Notes under the pieces: generated by a model
What the model saw: only the letters and a program-made list of their open reading frames with translations
Database searches by the model: none
What the model was told of the DNA's origin: nothing
In this document: piece by piece, positions 33,803-42,710 of the stretch
Layout of the letters: every line of letters starts with the position of its first letter
Numbering within the stretch: the stretch's first letter is position 1
DNA from: Thermostichus vulcanus str. 'Rupite'
GTDB lineage: Bacteria > Cyanobacteriota > Cyanobacteriia > Thermostichales > Thermostichaceae
Direction: 5' to 3'
Length of the DNA: 64,000 bases
Assembly (NCBI RefSeq): GCF_022848905.1
Contig: NZ_JAFIRA010000008.1
Coordinates: 1-64,000, forward strand
Position numbers and translations under genes: made by a program

Positions 33803-35452
33803 CTAATGGCCAGAATGGGCGACGGAAGCATCCGGCAATTGCAAAGACAGGGATCCCAAGGGGGCCAAGGTGGTGCCGGGATAGTAAAACTCCAGAATCT
33901 GCGCCGGGCTAAACCCCTGCCGTGCCAGGGTGTAGGAGCCGTATTGACTCAAGCCAACCCCGTGTCCAAATCCTCCGCCAACAAATTGGTAACCCGTCAA
34001 TTGATCCCCCTGCTTCAGGGGCTCTACCCGAAACATGGTGCTGTACAGACGCGGAAAGGCTAGGCGCACCTGATCCTTGTGCAAAGTGATCGAATACAGC
34101 CCTTCTGTCGTTTGTAAATCCAACTGCATCGCCTGCACGCGGCCACTGGCGGAGCGCTCCAGAATGTTCATGCCCTTGATGCTGGTCCACTGCGGCATCG
34201 GGATCCCCAAATAGTCTTGGGCCGCCCGCAGTTGTGCATTCAGCTCGTTCAAGGACTGGGCAAATTCCCAACGGAACAGGCGAGATACCCCCACTTCGTT
34301 GAAGCCTTCCCGCTGCGCCAAGAAGGATTGAAAGCTGCTCTCCTGGCGCAAATCCAACGACTGACCCGGTTGATGGGCAATATCCGCTTGTGGACGGAGG
34401 TAGGGGCGCGGATCCCCATCCCAGACATCTTCAAACGCGGCGGAAACCCCGCCATTGGTGGAAGAATACACCGCATCCACCAGTTCGCCATTGTAAGTGA
34501 GCACCTGGCCACTGGTTTGTCGAATCGCCTCGTCGGTGCGGGGGTTAGTCCCGGTGAGCCCGCGATACACTTGGCAGTGGGTATTGGCGCAGATCTGGTA
34601 GTCATCGATCTGAAAGCGGTGCAGGTTCTTTAGGGCGTAGGTGCGGGCCAAAATCGCCTGAGCGGCCATGGCGGCAAAGGGTGCCCCCGGCCCCACTTCA
34701 TGGGGCACTACCCCCCGCAGGTAGGTTTCTAACGGCACAGCATTGACCACCGTATAGCTGCCGTAGGCATTGGGCTGAATCGTCAGGGATCCGGCATAGT
34801 AACGGTCGTTCACCCGTAGGTATCCAGCATCGGAGGTAACCGTCAGGCGGGTGCGATGGTAGCGGAAATGGTCGTGAACCCAGCTCAGCTCGGCCCGCTC
34901 TTGCCGCTCTTGTACCACCGCCCTGACATTCGGGATCCCTTCTTCTTGGGCATAGAGGTGGATTTGCGTCAGTTGTTGGGGGGTATAGGCGCGGTGGGCC
35001 CACACCTGCCATTCCTCCGGTTGAGCGATCTCGGTGCTAATGCCCAAAGACTGCCAGTGGTTGGCATTGGCCTCGGCACTCTCAAAACTTTTGTGGCTGC
35101 TCAGGATCAGTCGATGGATCGTTTCTGGGGTTGTCAGGGCGCGATTGACAATACCGATGGTGACTTGAGCGGTGCGCTGGGTCTGAGGGGTACCATCGGC
35201 TTGCTCGAATTGTAAGGTCAGCAGGGAACCTGCCGGGGCAGCCAATTCCACCTCATCTGTCTCGGAGCGGCCAAACCGTTGCAAGATGCCCACCTGCAGG
35301 ATCGGGTTTTGGGGGGTAGCCACGGTAGCCAAAGCCTCTTCACGGAAGGGATCCCCTGCCCCAAAGGCTGTGAGCAGCAAGCTTAAGCCAGAAATGAGCG
35401 TACTCTGGACAACCCGACGGGTTTTCACAGTAGGGGGCTGGTAACTGGGCAT
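33803..35452 (-). CDS. SpoIID/LytB-domain protein (amidase-enhancer type)
   Basis: A 549-residue exported protein with a hydrophobic leader at about 15-33. The C-terminal 330 residues are the SpoIID domain: PLETYLRGVVPHEVGPGAPFAAMAAQAILARTYAL, then CQVYRGLTGTNPRTDEAIRQTSGQVLTYNGELVDAVYSSTNGGVSAAFEDVW, and the late block VGGGFGHGVGLSQYGSYTLARQGFSPAQILEFYYPGT. SpoIID enzymes are lytic transglycosylases that act on denuded peptidoglycan; in non-sporulating cyanobacteria the role is likely cell-wall remodelling. ATG 35452 is chosen; the frame extends eight codons. The gene ends just before era and may be cotranscribed with it. Confidence 0.88.
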   Translation of the reverse strand: MPSYQPPTVKTRRVVQSTLISGLSLLLTAFGAGDPFREEALATVATPQNPILQVGILQRFGRSETDEVELAAPAGSLLTLQFEQADGTPQTQRTAQVTIGIVNRALTTPETIHRLILSSHKSFESAEANANHWQSLGISTEIAQPEEWQVWAHRAYTPQQLTQIHLYAQEEGIPNVRAVVQERQERAELSWVHDHFRYHRTRLTVTSDAGYLRVNDRYYAGSLTIQPNAYGSYTVVNAVPLETYLRGVVPHEVGPGAPFAAMAAQAILARTYALKNLHRFQIDDYQICANTHCQVYRGLTGTNPRTDEAIRQTSGQVLTYNGELVDAVYSSTNGGVSAAFEDVWDGDPRPYLRPQADIAHQPGQSLDLRQESSFQSFLAQREGFNEVGVSRLFRWEFAQSLNELNAQLRAAQDYLGIPMPQWTSIKGMNILERSASGRVQAMQLDLQTTEGLYSITLHKDQVRLAFPRLYSTMFRVEPLKQGDQLTGYQFVGGGFGHGVGLSQYGSYTLARQGFSPAQILEFYYPGTTLAPLGSLSLQLPDASVAHSGH

Positions 35453-35520
35453 AGCTGCTTTATCCTGACAACACACCCTGTCGATTTTACTCGCATCTTT
35501 TCCGGCCTACCCCCAGAGCT

Positions 35521-35967
35521 ATGGATTCTTTCCCCCTTGCCCCCTCTGCTCATACACCCCAGAGCATGGCCCGATCCCCCCTACTCAAGGGATCCGGCTG
35601 GCGATTGGGTTGGGATCCCTCTGGACAAGATTTTGTTGCTTTGGTGGGGGGAGAGGTATGGGCGCTGGAACTCACCCGGACAGAATGGCAGGACTTTGTG
35701 ACGGGGCTGCAACGCTTGGTCCAGGACATGGAGGCGATGGGATCCCAATTGATGGCGGAGGAAGGCATTACCTTGGAGCAGGCTTTTCCCAGTCTGACCT
35801 TGATTGCCAGCGGCACGGCCACTGCCTGGAGTCTTTACCTACAGCTCCACCAAGGGCGGCGCGGAGAAGGCTTCTGGCCCGCCAGTGCAGCCATCGAGTT
35901 GTCTAGGGCGGTGGCTCAACAAGAAGTTGGGATCCCAGCCATGAGCAGAAGGGAACACATGGCCTAG
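35521..35967 (+). CDS. DUF1818 family protein
   Basis: A 148-residue soluble protein with the pattern LLKGSGWRLGWDPSGQDFVALVGGEVWALELTRTEWQDF, then DMEAMGSQLMAEEGITLEQAF and WSLYLQLHQGRRGEGFWPASA, which I recognise as the cyanobacterial DUF1818 family. Its structure is known to be a small alpha/beta fold; its function is unknown. A second possible start (35566, MARSPLLKG) fits the family N-terminus better, but the ATG 35521 cannot be excluded. It is transcribed away from the SpoIID gene, with 68 bp between the starts. Confidence 0.7.
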   Translation: MDSFPLAPSAHTPQSMARSPLLKGSGWRLGWDPSGQDFVALVGGEVWALELTRTEWQDFVTGLQRLVQDMEAMGSQLMAEEGITLEQAFPSLTLIASGTATAWSLYLQLHQGRRGEGFWPASAAIELSRAVAQQEVGIPAMSRREHMA

Positions 35968-36008
35968 AATGCAACAATTCTTGTTCCTCTTTCTACTGAA
36001 TCTGCCCC

Positions 36009-36815
36009 ATGGATCTGCACCAGCTTCACACCTATATGCGCCCTCAGCAACTGGCGGAGCTATCCCGCTGGGATCCGAGCTGGAACTGGTTGGCAGGAGG
36101 AACCTGGCTGTTTTCGCAACCGCAACCGCACCTGCGCGGCTTGGTGGATTTGCATCCTTTGGGGTGGAATGAGCTGGAGATTGGTACGGAGGGGTTGAAA
36201 GTCGGGGCAACCTGTACCTTCGCGCAGTTGCTCCAGCAGGATTGGCCAGCCGATTGGCCAGGGATCCGCGCCCTGTGTGACGGGATCGCTTCCTTGGCTT
36301 CATTTAAGGTGGCCCACTTGGCAACGGTGGGGGGGAATCTTTGCTTGGCCCTGACGGTGGGGGTGATGGCCCCGGTGTTGATCGCCCTTGAGGCCACCTA
36401 TACGCTGGTGAACTTGCAGGGATCCCAGCGCCAAATTCCAGCCCATCACTTTCAAACCGGCCCCCAACAAACTCTGCTGCAAGCGGGGGAAGCGCTACGG
36501 CACATTTGGATCCCGGCCCAACGCCTGCGCGGCCCCAGTTCTTTTCAACGGCTTGGCCTAGCCCAAACGGATCCCGCCTTGGTGATCGTGGTTGGCTCTC
36601 GGGATCCCGATTGCGGCGATTATCGCTTTGGCCTCAATGCTGCCGTTTCTTCGCCGCAGTTGGTTCAGTTCGGATCCCGGCCCAGCCCCGAACAGATTCG
36701 CTCCCTTTTGGCAGAACAAGTGCAAGGGTGGATGAGCGACTTCCGGGCCAGTGCCCTTTACCGCCAACACATGAGCGAAGTGTTGATACGACGTGCGCTG
36801 ACAGACTTAGGCTAG
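36009..36815 (+). CDS. FAD-binding subunit of a xanthine dehydrogenase/CO dehydrogenase-type molybdoenzyme
   Basis: A 268-residue protein of the medium, FAD-binding subunit family. LAGGTWLFSQPQPHLRGLVDLHPLGWNELEI corresponds to the first FAD loop (A-G-G-T-x-L), and HLATVGGNLCLALTVGVMAPVLIALEATY to the second (A-T-x-G-G-N-x-x). The C-terminal domain (SSFQRLGLAQTDPALVIVV) is also typical. No large molybdenum subunit or 2Fe-2S subunit is encoded nearby, so partners must lie elsewhere. Its stop overlaps that of the convergent BMP permease by a few bases; a link to purine use is inference. Confidence 0.8.
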   Translation: MDLHQLHTYMRPQQLAELSRWDPSWNWLAGGTWLFSQPQPHLRGLVDLHPLGWNELEIGTEGLKVGATCTFAQLLQQDWPADWPGIRALCDGIASLASFKVAHLATVGGNLCLALTVGVMAPVLIALEATYTLVNLQGSQRQIPAHHFQTGPQQTLLQAGEALRHIWIPAQRLRGPSSFQRLGLAQTDPALVIVVGSRDPDCGDYRFGLNAAVSSPQLVQFGSRPSPEQIRSLLAEQVQGWMSDFRASALYRQHMSEVLIRRALTDLG

Positions 36816-37678
36816 TCGGGGTGTTGCCCCATACCAGCTGGGGGTTGAGAACGGCGAACCCATCCCGCCACCGCCAGCAACGTGAGCAGGTAGGGCAGAG
36901 CCAGCAAAACATCCCTCGGCAGAGGTAAGGTTAGGGCCTGAGCTTGCAGTTGTAGAGCTTGAGCTGCCCCGAAACAGAGGGCGGCGATCAAGGTGCCGAG
37001 GGGGCGCCAGTTGCCGCAGATCAGAGCGGCCAGCGCAATGAATCCCCGTCCTGCCGTCATCTGCTGCACAAACATGGAGAGCTCACCAATGGAAAGGTAG
37101 GCCCCACCCCAGCCCGCCAAGGCCCCAGCCGTCAACAGCGCCAGATATCGGTAGCGCTGCACCGGGATCCCGACACTGGCCGCCGCTCGGGGATGTTCTC
37201 CCACCGCCAAAACCCTCAGTCCCCAGCGGGTTTGATCAAGAAAGCCTTGGATCCCCAGCACCAGCAACAACCCCAAAGGCACCAATAGGTTCAGCCCACC
37301 CACAAACGGGGGCAGCTTCGGCACCCTCGGCGAAGTCCCCGCCACCCCCCAAAGGCTTTGCAACAAAAAATTCGGCAAGCTTAAGGCCAACAGATTGAGC
37401 CCCGCCCCCGCCACAATCGGGTCAGCCCGCAACCCCACACACCATACCGCGTGCAACGCTGCCCCCAGCACCCCACACAACCCGCCCACGAGCAAACCCA
37501 GATAGGGATCCTGGCTGACATGGCTCCCCAAAGCTGCCCCAAAGGCGCCCAGCAACATGTACCCTTCCAGGGCAATATTCATGATCCCCACCCGCTCCGA
37601 GAGCAGGCCCGCCATCCCCGCCCAAATCAGGGGGGTCGCCATGCGCAAAGTGGCCAGTCCAAAAGCCAGGGAGAACAC
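36812..37678 (-). CDS. BMP-family nucleoside-type ABC transporter permease 2
   Basis: A 288-residue membrane protein with about eight to nine helices. The N-terminal SLAFGLATLRMATPLIWAGMAGLLSERVGIMNIALEGYMLLGAFGAALG is the family signature (ERVGIMNIALEG), with GYRFIALAAL-like GRGFIALAALICGNWRPLGTLIAAL later. It starts at GTG 37678, preceded by GAGAGGGAT. It is encoded divergently from the binding-protein gene of the same importer (37772), and both probably fire from the 93-bp gap. A homologous but separate permease-2 sits at 19114. Confidence 0.88.
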   Translation of the reverse strand: MFSLAFGLATLRMATPLIWAGMAGLLSERVGIMNIALEGYMLLGAFGAALGSHVSQDPYLGLLVGGLCGVLGAALHAVWCVGLRADPIVAGAGLNLLALSLPNFLLQSLWGVAGTSPRVPKLPPFVGGLNLLVPLGLLLVLGIQGFLDQTRWGLRVLAVGEHPRAAASVGIPVQRYRYLALLTAGALAGWGGAYLSIGELSMFVQQMTAGRGFIALAALICGNWRPLGTLIAALCFGAAQALQLQAQALTLPLPRDVLLALPYLLTLLAVAGWVRRSQPPAGMGQHPD

Positions 37679-37771
37679 CGGATCCCTCTCGTCGTGGCTC
37701 CAGGAATACAGCAGGAATCCCAGCAGGAAAAGTAACTAAAGCTACCCTTTCCCACTATTGCTAAAGGAATA

Positions 37772-38839
37772 ATGAAGGCTCAACGTTTGCATTCCCAACG
37801 TGAACCCATGCGCCGCCCACCTTCATTCACCAAACTGCTCCAACTCTCAGTGGCCTGGCTTAGCCTGCTGATCCTCTGGGTAGCTGTCCACCCTGGGCTT
37901 GCGCAAACCTCCACCGTCACTGTCACCATGGTGACTGACCAAGCGGGGTTAGGGGATCAAGGCTTTAACGATCTGGCTTGGGCCGGGTTGCAGAAAGCAA
38001 CGGCAGAGCTGGGAGTGGAAGCCAAATACATTGAGTCACGAGAATTTGCTCAATACGTGCCCAACTTGAGTGCTGCCGCCCGCAGCAGCGATCTGACGGT
38101 TGGGGTCGGGTTTTTGCTCACCGATGCGATTGCTGAAGTAGCCAAGCAAAACCCGGAGCGTAAGTTTGCCCTGATCGATGCCGTAGCAGAGGAGGGAATT
38201 GACAATATCGCTTCGGTGGTGTTTCGAGAGCAGGAGGCCTCCTTCTTGGCGGGAGTGGCCGCCGGTTTGATGACCCAAACGGGCAAAGTGGGAGCGATTG
38301 GGGGTATGGAAATTCCGCCAGTGGTGCGTTGGATCTCCGGCTTTCAGGCGGGGGTAAAAACCGCCAACCCCGAGGCGGAAGTGCTCGTGGGCTATGTGGG
38401 CAGTTTTGCGGATCCCGCCCAAGGAAAGGGTTTGGCCGAAGCCCAGATCACCCAGGGGGCAGACATTTTGTTTGAAGTGGGGGGCTTGAGTGGCACTGGC
38501 GTGTTTGAAGCCGCCCGAGAGCGGGGAGCAGGCACTTGGGTGATTGCTTCTGACAAAGACAAAAGCCAACTGGCTCCCGATAACCAGCTGGCAGCCGTGG
38601 CCAAAGGCGTAGATGTGGCGGTATTTAGCCAGGCAGAAGCAGTAGCCAAGGGTACTTTCCAGGGAGGGATCTTCGATCTGGGGCTGAAAGAGAAGGGTAT
38701 GGCCTTGCTCACTCCCGGCGACAAAATTCCTGCCCCTATCCTGGAACAGGTGCAGGCCTACGCCGTTCAAATCGAGTCCGGTGCCTTGGTTCCCCCCACC
38801 ACTGCCGAAGAATTGGCCGCCTTCCAGCCGCCCCAATAG
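37772..38839 (+). CDS. BMP-family ABC transporter substrate-binding protein
   Basis: A 355-residue periplasmic binding protein of the basic membrane protein/PnrA-like family (purine nucleoside receptors in well-studied members). After a signal peptide with a long hydrophobic core (LLQLSVAWLSLLILWVAVHPGLAQ), the mature chain begins TSTVTVTMVTDQAGLGDQGFNDLAWAGLQKA. The D-Q-G-F-N-D-x-A element and the later SFLAGVAAGLMTQTGKVGAIGGMEIPPVVRWISGFQAGV are the family hallmarks. There is no lipobox Cys, so unlike PnrA it is probably a soluble periplasmic protein. ATG 37772 has AAGGAAT upstream. The ATPase gene follows after 26 bp. Confidence 0.9.
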   Translation: MKAQRLHSQREPMRRPPSFTKLLQLSVAWLSLLILWVAVHPGLAQTSTVTVTMVTDQAGLGDQGFNDLAWAGLQKATAELGVEAKYIESREFAQYVPNLSAAARSSDLTVGVGFLLTDAIAEVAKQNPERKFALIDAVAEEGIDNIASVVFREQEASFLAGVAAGLMTQTGKVGAIGGMEIPPVVRWISGFQAGVKTANPEAEVLVGYVGSFADPAQGKGLAEAQITQGADILFEVGGLSGTGVFEAARERGAGTWVIASDKDKSQLAPDNQLAAVAKGVDVAVFSQAEAVAKGTFQGGIFDLGLKEKGMALLTPGDKIPAPILEQVQAYAVQIESGALVPPTTAEELAAFQPPQ

Positions 38840-38865
38840 TCCTGCCGGCTTGGGCAGAGTTGACT

Positions 38866-40425
38866 ATGGCGCAAGGGATCCCACCTGCCGTCGAAATGAG
38901 CGGCATCCTCAAGCGTTTCGGCCCAGTAGTGGCCAACGCAGGCATTGATTTGCGGGTGGAATCCGGTGAAATTCATGCCCTCTTGGGGGAAAACGGGGCC
39001 GGAAAATCAACCCTGATGGCTATTCTCTACGGCTTGGTCAGTCCCGATGCCGGCATAATTCGGATCAATGGCATCCCAGTGCGCTTTCGGAGTCCCCGCG
39101 ATGCGGTGGCCGCCGGATTGGGCATGGTACACCAGCATTTCATGTTGATCCCACGCTTTAGTGTGGCCGAAAACATCATTTTGGGATGTGAGCCAGGGCC
39201 AGGGGTGCGCTTGAGTCGTCGTCGGGCGGTGGCTCAAGTGGAAGCTTTCATGCAGCAGCAGGGGCTGTGGGTGGATCCCTGGGCGAAGGTGGCGGATCTG
39301 CCGGTGGGAATGCAGCAACGGGTGGAACTGCTCAAGGCTCTATACCGGGGTAGCCGCATTTTGATTTTGGATGAACCCACCGCTTTGCTCGCTCCCACAG
39401 AGGTTGAAGAGTTTTACCAAATCCTGCAACGCTTGCGGGCCAACGGCCAAACCATCCTCTTCATCACCCACAAACTGCAGGAAGTCCTGACGGTGAGCGA
39501 TCGGCTAACTGTGATCCGCCAGGGGCGCACAGTGGGCAGTTGTACCGCTGCGGAGGCTACCCCCAGTCAATTGGCGGAGATGATGGTGGGTCGCAGTCTT
39601 TCTCCGGGATCCCAAGTAGCCACCCCAAGCCTTGGGGATCCCTTGCTGGAGGTGGAACGGCTTACCTTGCGGCCTACCTCTACCCGCCAGTCGGGGCACT
39701 CTCAGGAGGGGATCCAACTGCAGGTGCGTGCCGGGGAGATCGTCGGCATTTGTGGTGTCGAGGGCAATGGTCAGACCGAGCTGTTGGACTTGCTCATGGG
39801 GCAACAGCGCAGCCCCGTCGGAACGGTGAAACTGCGCGGGCAGGATATTAGCCAGTCTTCTCCTCTGGTCAGACGCCGCTTGGGGGTGCGAGCCATTCCC
39901 CCGGATCGCCATCAACAGGGGCTAGTCCTCGATTTTTCTCTTCTGGAAAACCTGCTCCTCACCCACAGCGAAGAGCCGCCGCTAGCCGGTCGGGTTCGCC
40001 TCAATTACGCCCGTGCCCAGACCGTAGCCCAAGAGCTGCTGCACCGGTTTGATGTGCGTGCTTCCTCCACCCGCCCACCCGCCCGCACCCTTTCGGGGGG
40101 CAACCAACAAAAGTGGATCATCGCCCGGGAACTGTGGGGGGATCCCTGCCTATTGTTGGCCGCCCAACCGACACGAGGATTGGATATTGGGGCAACCGAC
40201 TTTGTGCATGAGCGGCTGCGGGAGGCACGGGATCGGGGCTGTGGGATCCTACTGATTTCCTTCGATCTAGACGAGATTTTGGCCTTGAGCGATCGCATCC
40301 TCGTGCTTTTTCGGGGACAGATTCACGGGGAATTTGCCCGTGGAGAAGCCTCACGACAAACTTTGGGGTTGCTCATGAGCGGTGGCAGCCTGGATAGGGT
40401 CTGCGGGCAGGAAGGGATCAGCTAA
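38866..40425 (+). CDS. BMP-family ABC transporter ATPase (two nucleotide-binding domains)
   Basis: A 519-residue protein with two ABC cassettes. NBD1 has Walker A GENGAGKST (about 42-50) and the modified signature LPVGMQQRVELLKAL instead of LSGGQ, with Walker B ILILDEPTALL. NBD2 has the degenerate Walker A GVEGNGQTEL, signature LSGGNQQKWIIAREL and the Walker B-like LLLAAQPTRGLDIG; its Glu is replaced by Gln, as in CUT2/nucleoside importers. This asymmetry is normal for the family. ATG 38866 is preferred to a TTG six bases upstream. Its TAA overlaps the next ATG (TAATG), so it is coupled to the permease. Confidence 0.93.
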   Translation: MAQGIPPAVEMSGILKRFGPVVANAGIDLRVESGEIHALLGENGAGKSTLMAILYGLVSPDAGIIRINGIPVRFRSPRDAVAAGLGMVHQHFMLIPRFSVAENIILGCEPGPGVRLSRRRAVAQVEAFMQQQGLWVDPWAKVADLPVGMQQRVELLKALYRGSRILILDEPTALLAPTEVEEFYQILQRLRANGQTILFITHKLQEVLTVSDRLTVIRQGRTVGSCTAAEATPSQLAEMMVGRSLSPGSQVATPSLGDPLLEVERLTLRPTSTRQSGHSQEGIQLQVRAGEIVGICGVEGNGQTELLDLLMGQQRSPVGTVKLRGQDISQSSPLVRRRLGVRAIPPDRHQQGLVLDFSLLENLLLTHSEEPPLAGRVRLNYARAQTVAQELLHRFDVRASSTRPPARTLSGGNQQKWIIARELWGDPCLLLAAQPTRGLDIGATDFVHERLREARDRGCGILLISFDLDEILALSDRILVLFRGQIHGEFARGEASRQTLGLLMSGGSLDRVCGQEGIS

Positions 40426-41486
40426 TGATGCAAGGGATGCAGGGAATGAACAAGGGACTTTGGGGAACCTTCTCAGATCCGCGGGTATGGCTGTTGGCCA
40501 CCTTTGGGGTCGCCTTTGTGATGGGCGGTCTCCTGATTGCGGTTGCTGGACGGGATCCCTGGCTAGCCTATCAAGCCCTGGTGCAGGGGGCTTTCGGCGG
40601 TGGGGCAGCCTTGAGCGAAACCTTGGTCAACTCCACACCGCTGATCTTCGGGGGACTGGCCTTTGCTTTGGCCGCTCGGTCGGGGCTGTTCAACATTGGG
40701 ATCGAAGGGCAACTGGTGCTGGGCGGATTGGTGGCCGGATGGATGGGATCCCTACCTTTGGGGTGGCCCCGTGTTCTGCATTTGCCGTTGTGTCTGGGGT
40801 TGGCGGCTGTGGCAGGAGGACTTTGGGGCCTCTTACCTGGGATCCTTAAAGCCCGCAACGGCACTCATGAGGTGATCACCACCATCATGCTCAACTACCT
40901 CAGCTTCCGCCTAACCGCCTATCTGGTGGGGCCAAGTGGGCCATTACGTTCTGGGCCCCTACCGGCTACAGCTCCTTTGGTGGCCGCGGCCCGGTTGGAT
41001 CCCTTGTGGTCGGGTACCCGCCTGAGTGGGGGGTGGCTCTTGGCTTTGGGGCTGGCGGCGCTGGTGGGGTTTGGCCTCTTCCGGACTCGGGTTGGCTTTC
41101 GCTTGCGAACCGTCGGCTCCAGTCCGGGAGCGGCTCAGTATGCAGGCATTTCAGTCACTAAGGTTTGGATCGGAGCGATGGTGCTGAGTGGGGCTTTGGC
41201 CGGGCTCGGCGGGGCAGTGGAGGTGTTGGGGTTACATTATCGCTTTTACGACCAATTTTCCCCTGGCTACGGATTTACAGCGATTGCCGTCGGCCTAGTG
41301 GGAAACAATCATCCCTTGGGAGTGGTATGGGCCGGACTGCTATTTGGAGCTTTAAACAATGGGGCAACAGCGATGCAAACCCTAGCCAATACCCCCAAAG
41401 ATCTGGTGCAAATTTTGCAATCTCTAGTGATTTTTTCAGTAGCCGCGGTAGCAGGACTAACCCGCAAACGGGGAGGAAAGTTTTGA
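40425..41486 (+). CDS. BMP-family nucleoside-type ABC transporter permease 1
   Basis: A 353-residue membrane protein of the NupP/YufP branch. The N-terminal helix follows MNKGLWGTFSDPRVWLLATFGVAFVMGGLLIAV, and the family motif LSETLVNSTPLIFGGLAFALAARSGLFNIGIEGQLVLGGLVAG and NGTHEVITTIMLNYLSFRLTAYLVG are visible. The C-terminus has SPGYGFTAIAVGLVGNNHPLGVVWAGLLFG. The ATG overlaps the ATPase stop (TAATG). With the BMP protein, the ATPase and the divergent permease 2, this completes one importer. Confidence 0.92.
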   Translation: MMQGMQGMNKGLWGTFSDPRVWLLATFGVAFVMGGLLIAVAGRDPWLAYQALVQGAFGGGAALSETLVNSTPLIFGGLAFALAARSGLFNIGIEGQLVLGGLVAGWMGSLPLGWPRVLHLPLCLGLAAVAGGLWGLLPGILKARNGTHEVITTIMLNYLSFRLTAYLVGPSGPLRSGPLPATAPLVAAARLDPLWSGTRLSGGWLLALGLAALVGFGLFRTRVGFRLRTVGSSPGAAQYAGISVTKVWIGAMVLSGALAGLGGAVEVLGLHYRFYDQFSPGYGFTAIAVGLVGNNHPLGVVWAGLLFGALNNGATAMQTLANTPKDLVQILQSLVIFSVAAVAGLTRKRGGKF

Positions 41487-41574
41487 GTATAGCTTGAAGG
41501 GATCTCCCAAGCCCCCCTGAATGAGTGGGGATCCCTCGGTTGGAGCAAGCTCCCGATTGACAGCCCTTTCCTAT

Positions 41575-42576
41575 TCAAACAGGGGGCTCGATTGACGAAA
41601 CAATATCGCGGATCACCGCCTCTGCCTCTTGCCGTTGGTTGCCAGCCATTTCTCCAGACCCGAGCAGAGAAATCCGATGCGCCAACACCGAGACGAACAA
41701 CGCTTGTAAATCCTCTGGCAAGCAAAAACTGCGCCCATTCACCAAAGCCTGCGCTCGTGCTGCCCGTGCCAAGGCCAACGCCCCACGCGTTGAGACCCCA
41801 GCCCGCAACAACTTGGAGGTGCGAGTGGCCTGCACCACCTGCAAAAGGTAATCCGCCAGGGATCCCTCTAAATGCACCTGATCCACTGCTGACTGAATGC
41901 GCCGCAACTCATTCAAAGAGAGCACTGGCTGTAAGGAATCGACTGGCTCGGCTTGTTGACGGTGTAAAAGGAGAGCTCGCTCGATCTCAGCACTCGGATA
42001 ACCAATCGACAACCGCACCAGAAACCGATCCAACTGACTTTCAGGTAGGGGATAGGTGCCGTGATATTCCAACGGGTTTTGGGTGGCCAAAACCATAAAG
42101 GGATCCGGCAGAGGATAGGTGCGATCATCTACCGAGACCTGCTTTTCTGCCATTGCCTCAAGCAGAGCACTTTGGGTGCGGGGAGATGTGCGGTTAATCT
42201 CATCCGCTAGAATCACATGGGCAAAAATCGGGCCGGGGCGAAATTCAAAATCGCCCTTGTCTTTGTTGAACAGGGTGAGACCCAAAATATCTGTCGGCAA
42301 CAGGTCGCTGGTGAACTGAATGCGTTGAAAATCTGCCCCCAAACTGCGGGCTATGGCACGAGCCAAAGTGGTTTTACCCACACCTGGCACATCTTCCAGC
42401 AAGACATGGCCACCTGCAACCAAGGCGGTGACGACCGCCCACACCACCTGAGACTTGCCCTGAAACACCGATTCGACATTCGCCTTCAGCCGACCAATTT
42501 GTTGGTGTAACACCTGTAAGGCTTCTGCCGGGATCCGCGTTGAACCCGAAGCAGACAGGGTAGGGACAGCAGCCAT
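41575..42576 (-). CDS. MoxR-family AAA+ ATPase
   Basis: A 333-residue AAA+ chaperone-like ATPase. Walker A is EDVPGVGKTTLARAIA (about 60-75), Walker B is VILADEINRTSPRTQSALLEAMAEKQVSVD, sensor 1 sits in MVLATQNPLEYHGTYPLPESQLDRFLVRL and the C-terminal lid (RAGVSTRGALALARAARAQALV) follows. MoxR proteins usually work with a von Willebrand A-domain partner and a DUF58 protein to insert metals or activate complexes; no such partner is encoded next to it here. ATG 42576 follows a GTG in the same frame; the ribosome site is weak. Convergent with the importer operon; divergent from the Rrf2 gene. Confidence 0.92.
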   Translation of the reverse strand: MAAVPTLSASGSTRIPAEALQVLHQQIGRLKANVESVFQGKSQVVWAVVTALVAGGHVLLEDVPGVGKTTLARAIARSLGADFQRIQFTSDLLPTDILGLTLFNKDKGDFEFRPGPIFAHVILADEINRTSPRTQSALLEAMAEKQVSVDDRTYPLPDPFMVLATQNPLEYHGTYPLPESQLDRFLVRLSIGYPSAEIERALLLHRQQAEPVDSLQPVLSLNELRRIQSAVDQVHLEGSLADYLLQVVQATRTSKLLRAGVSTRGALALARAARAQALVNGRSFCLPEDLQALFVSVLAHRISLLGSGEMAGNQRQEAEAVIRDIVSSIEPPV

Positions 42577-42710
42577 CACTCATTCCAAAAGGAGCCTATA
42601 TCCACCATACAGGTCGGATCCCCCTCCTCAACAGGAGATGGAATCCTGACAAACCCCAGTGGCAAACCGGAGTATCATAAGATTGGATGCCCCCACTAAG
42701 GATTTGAACC

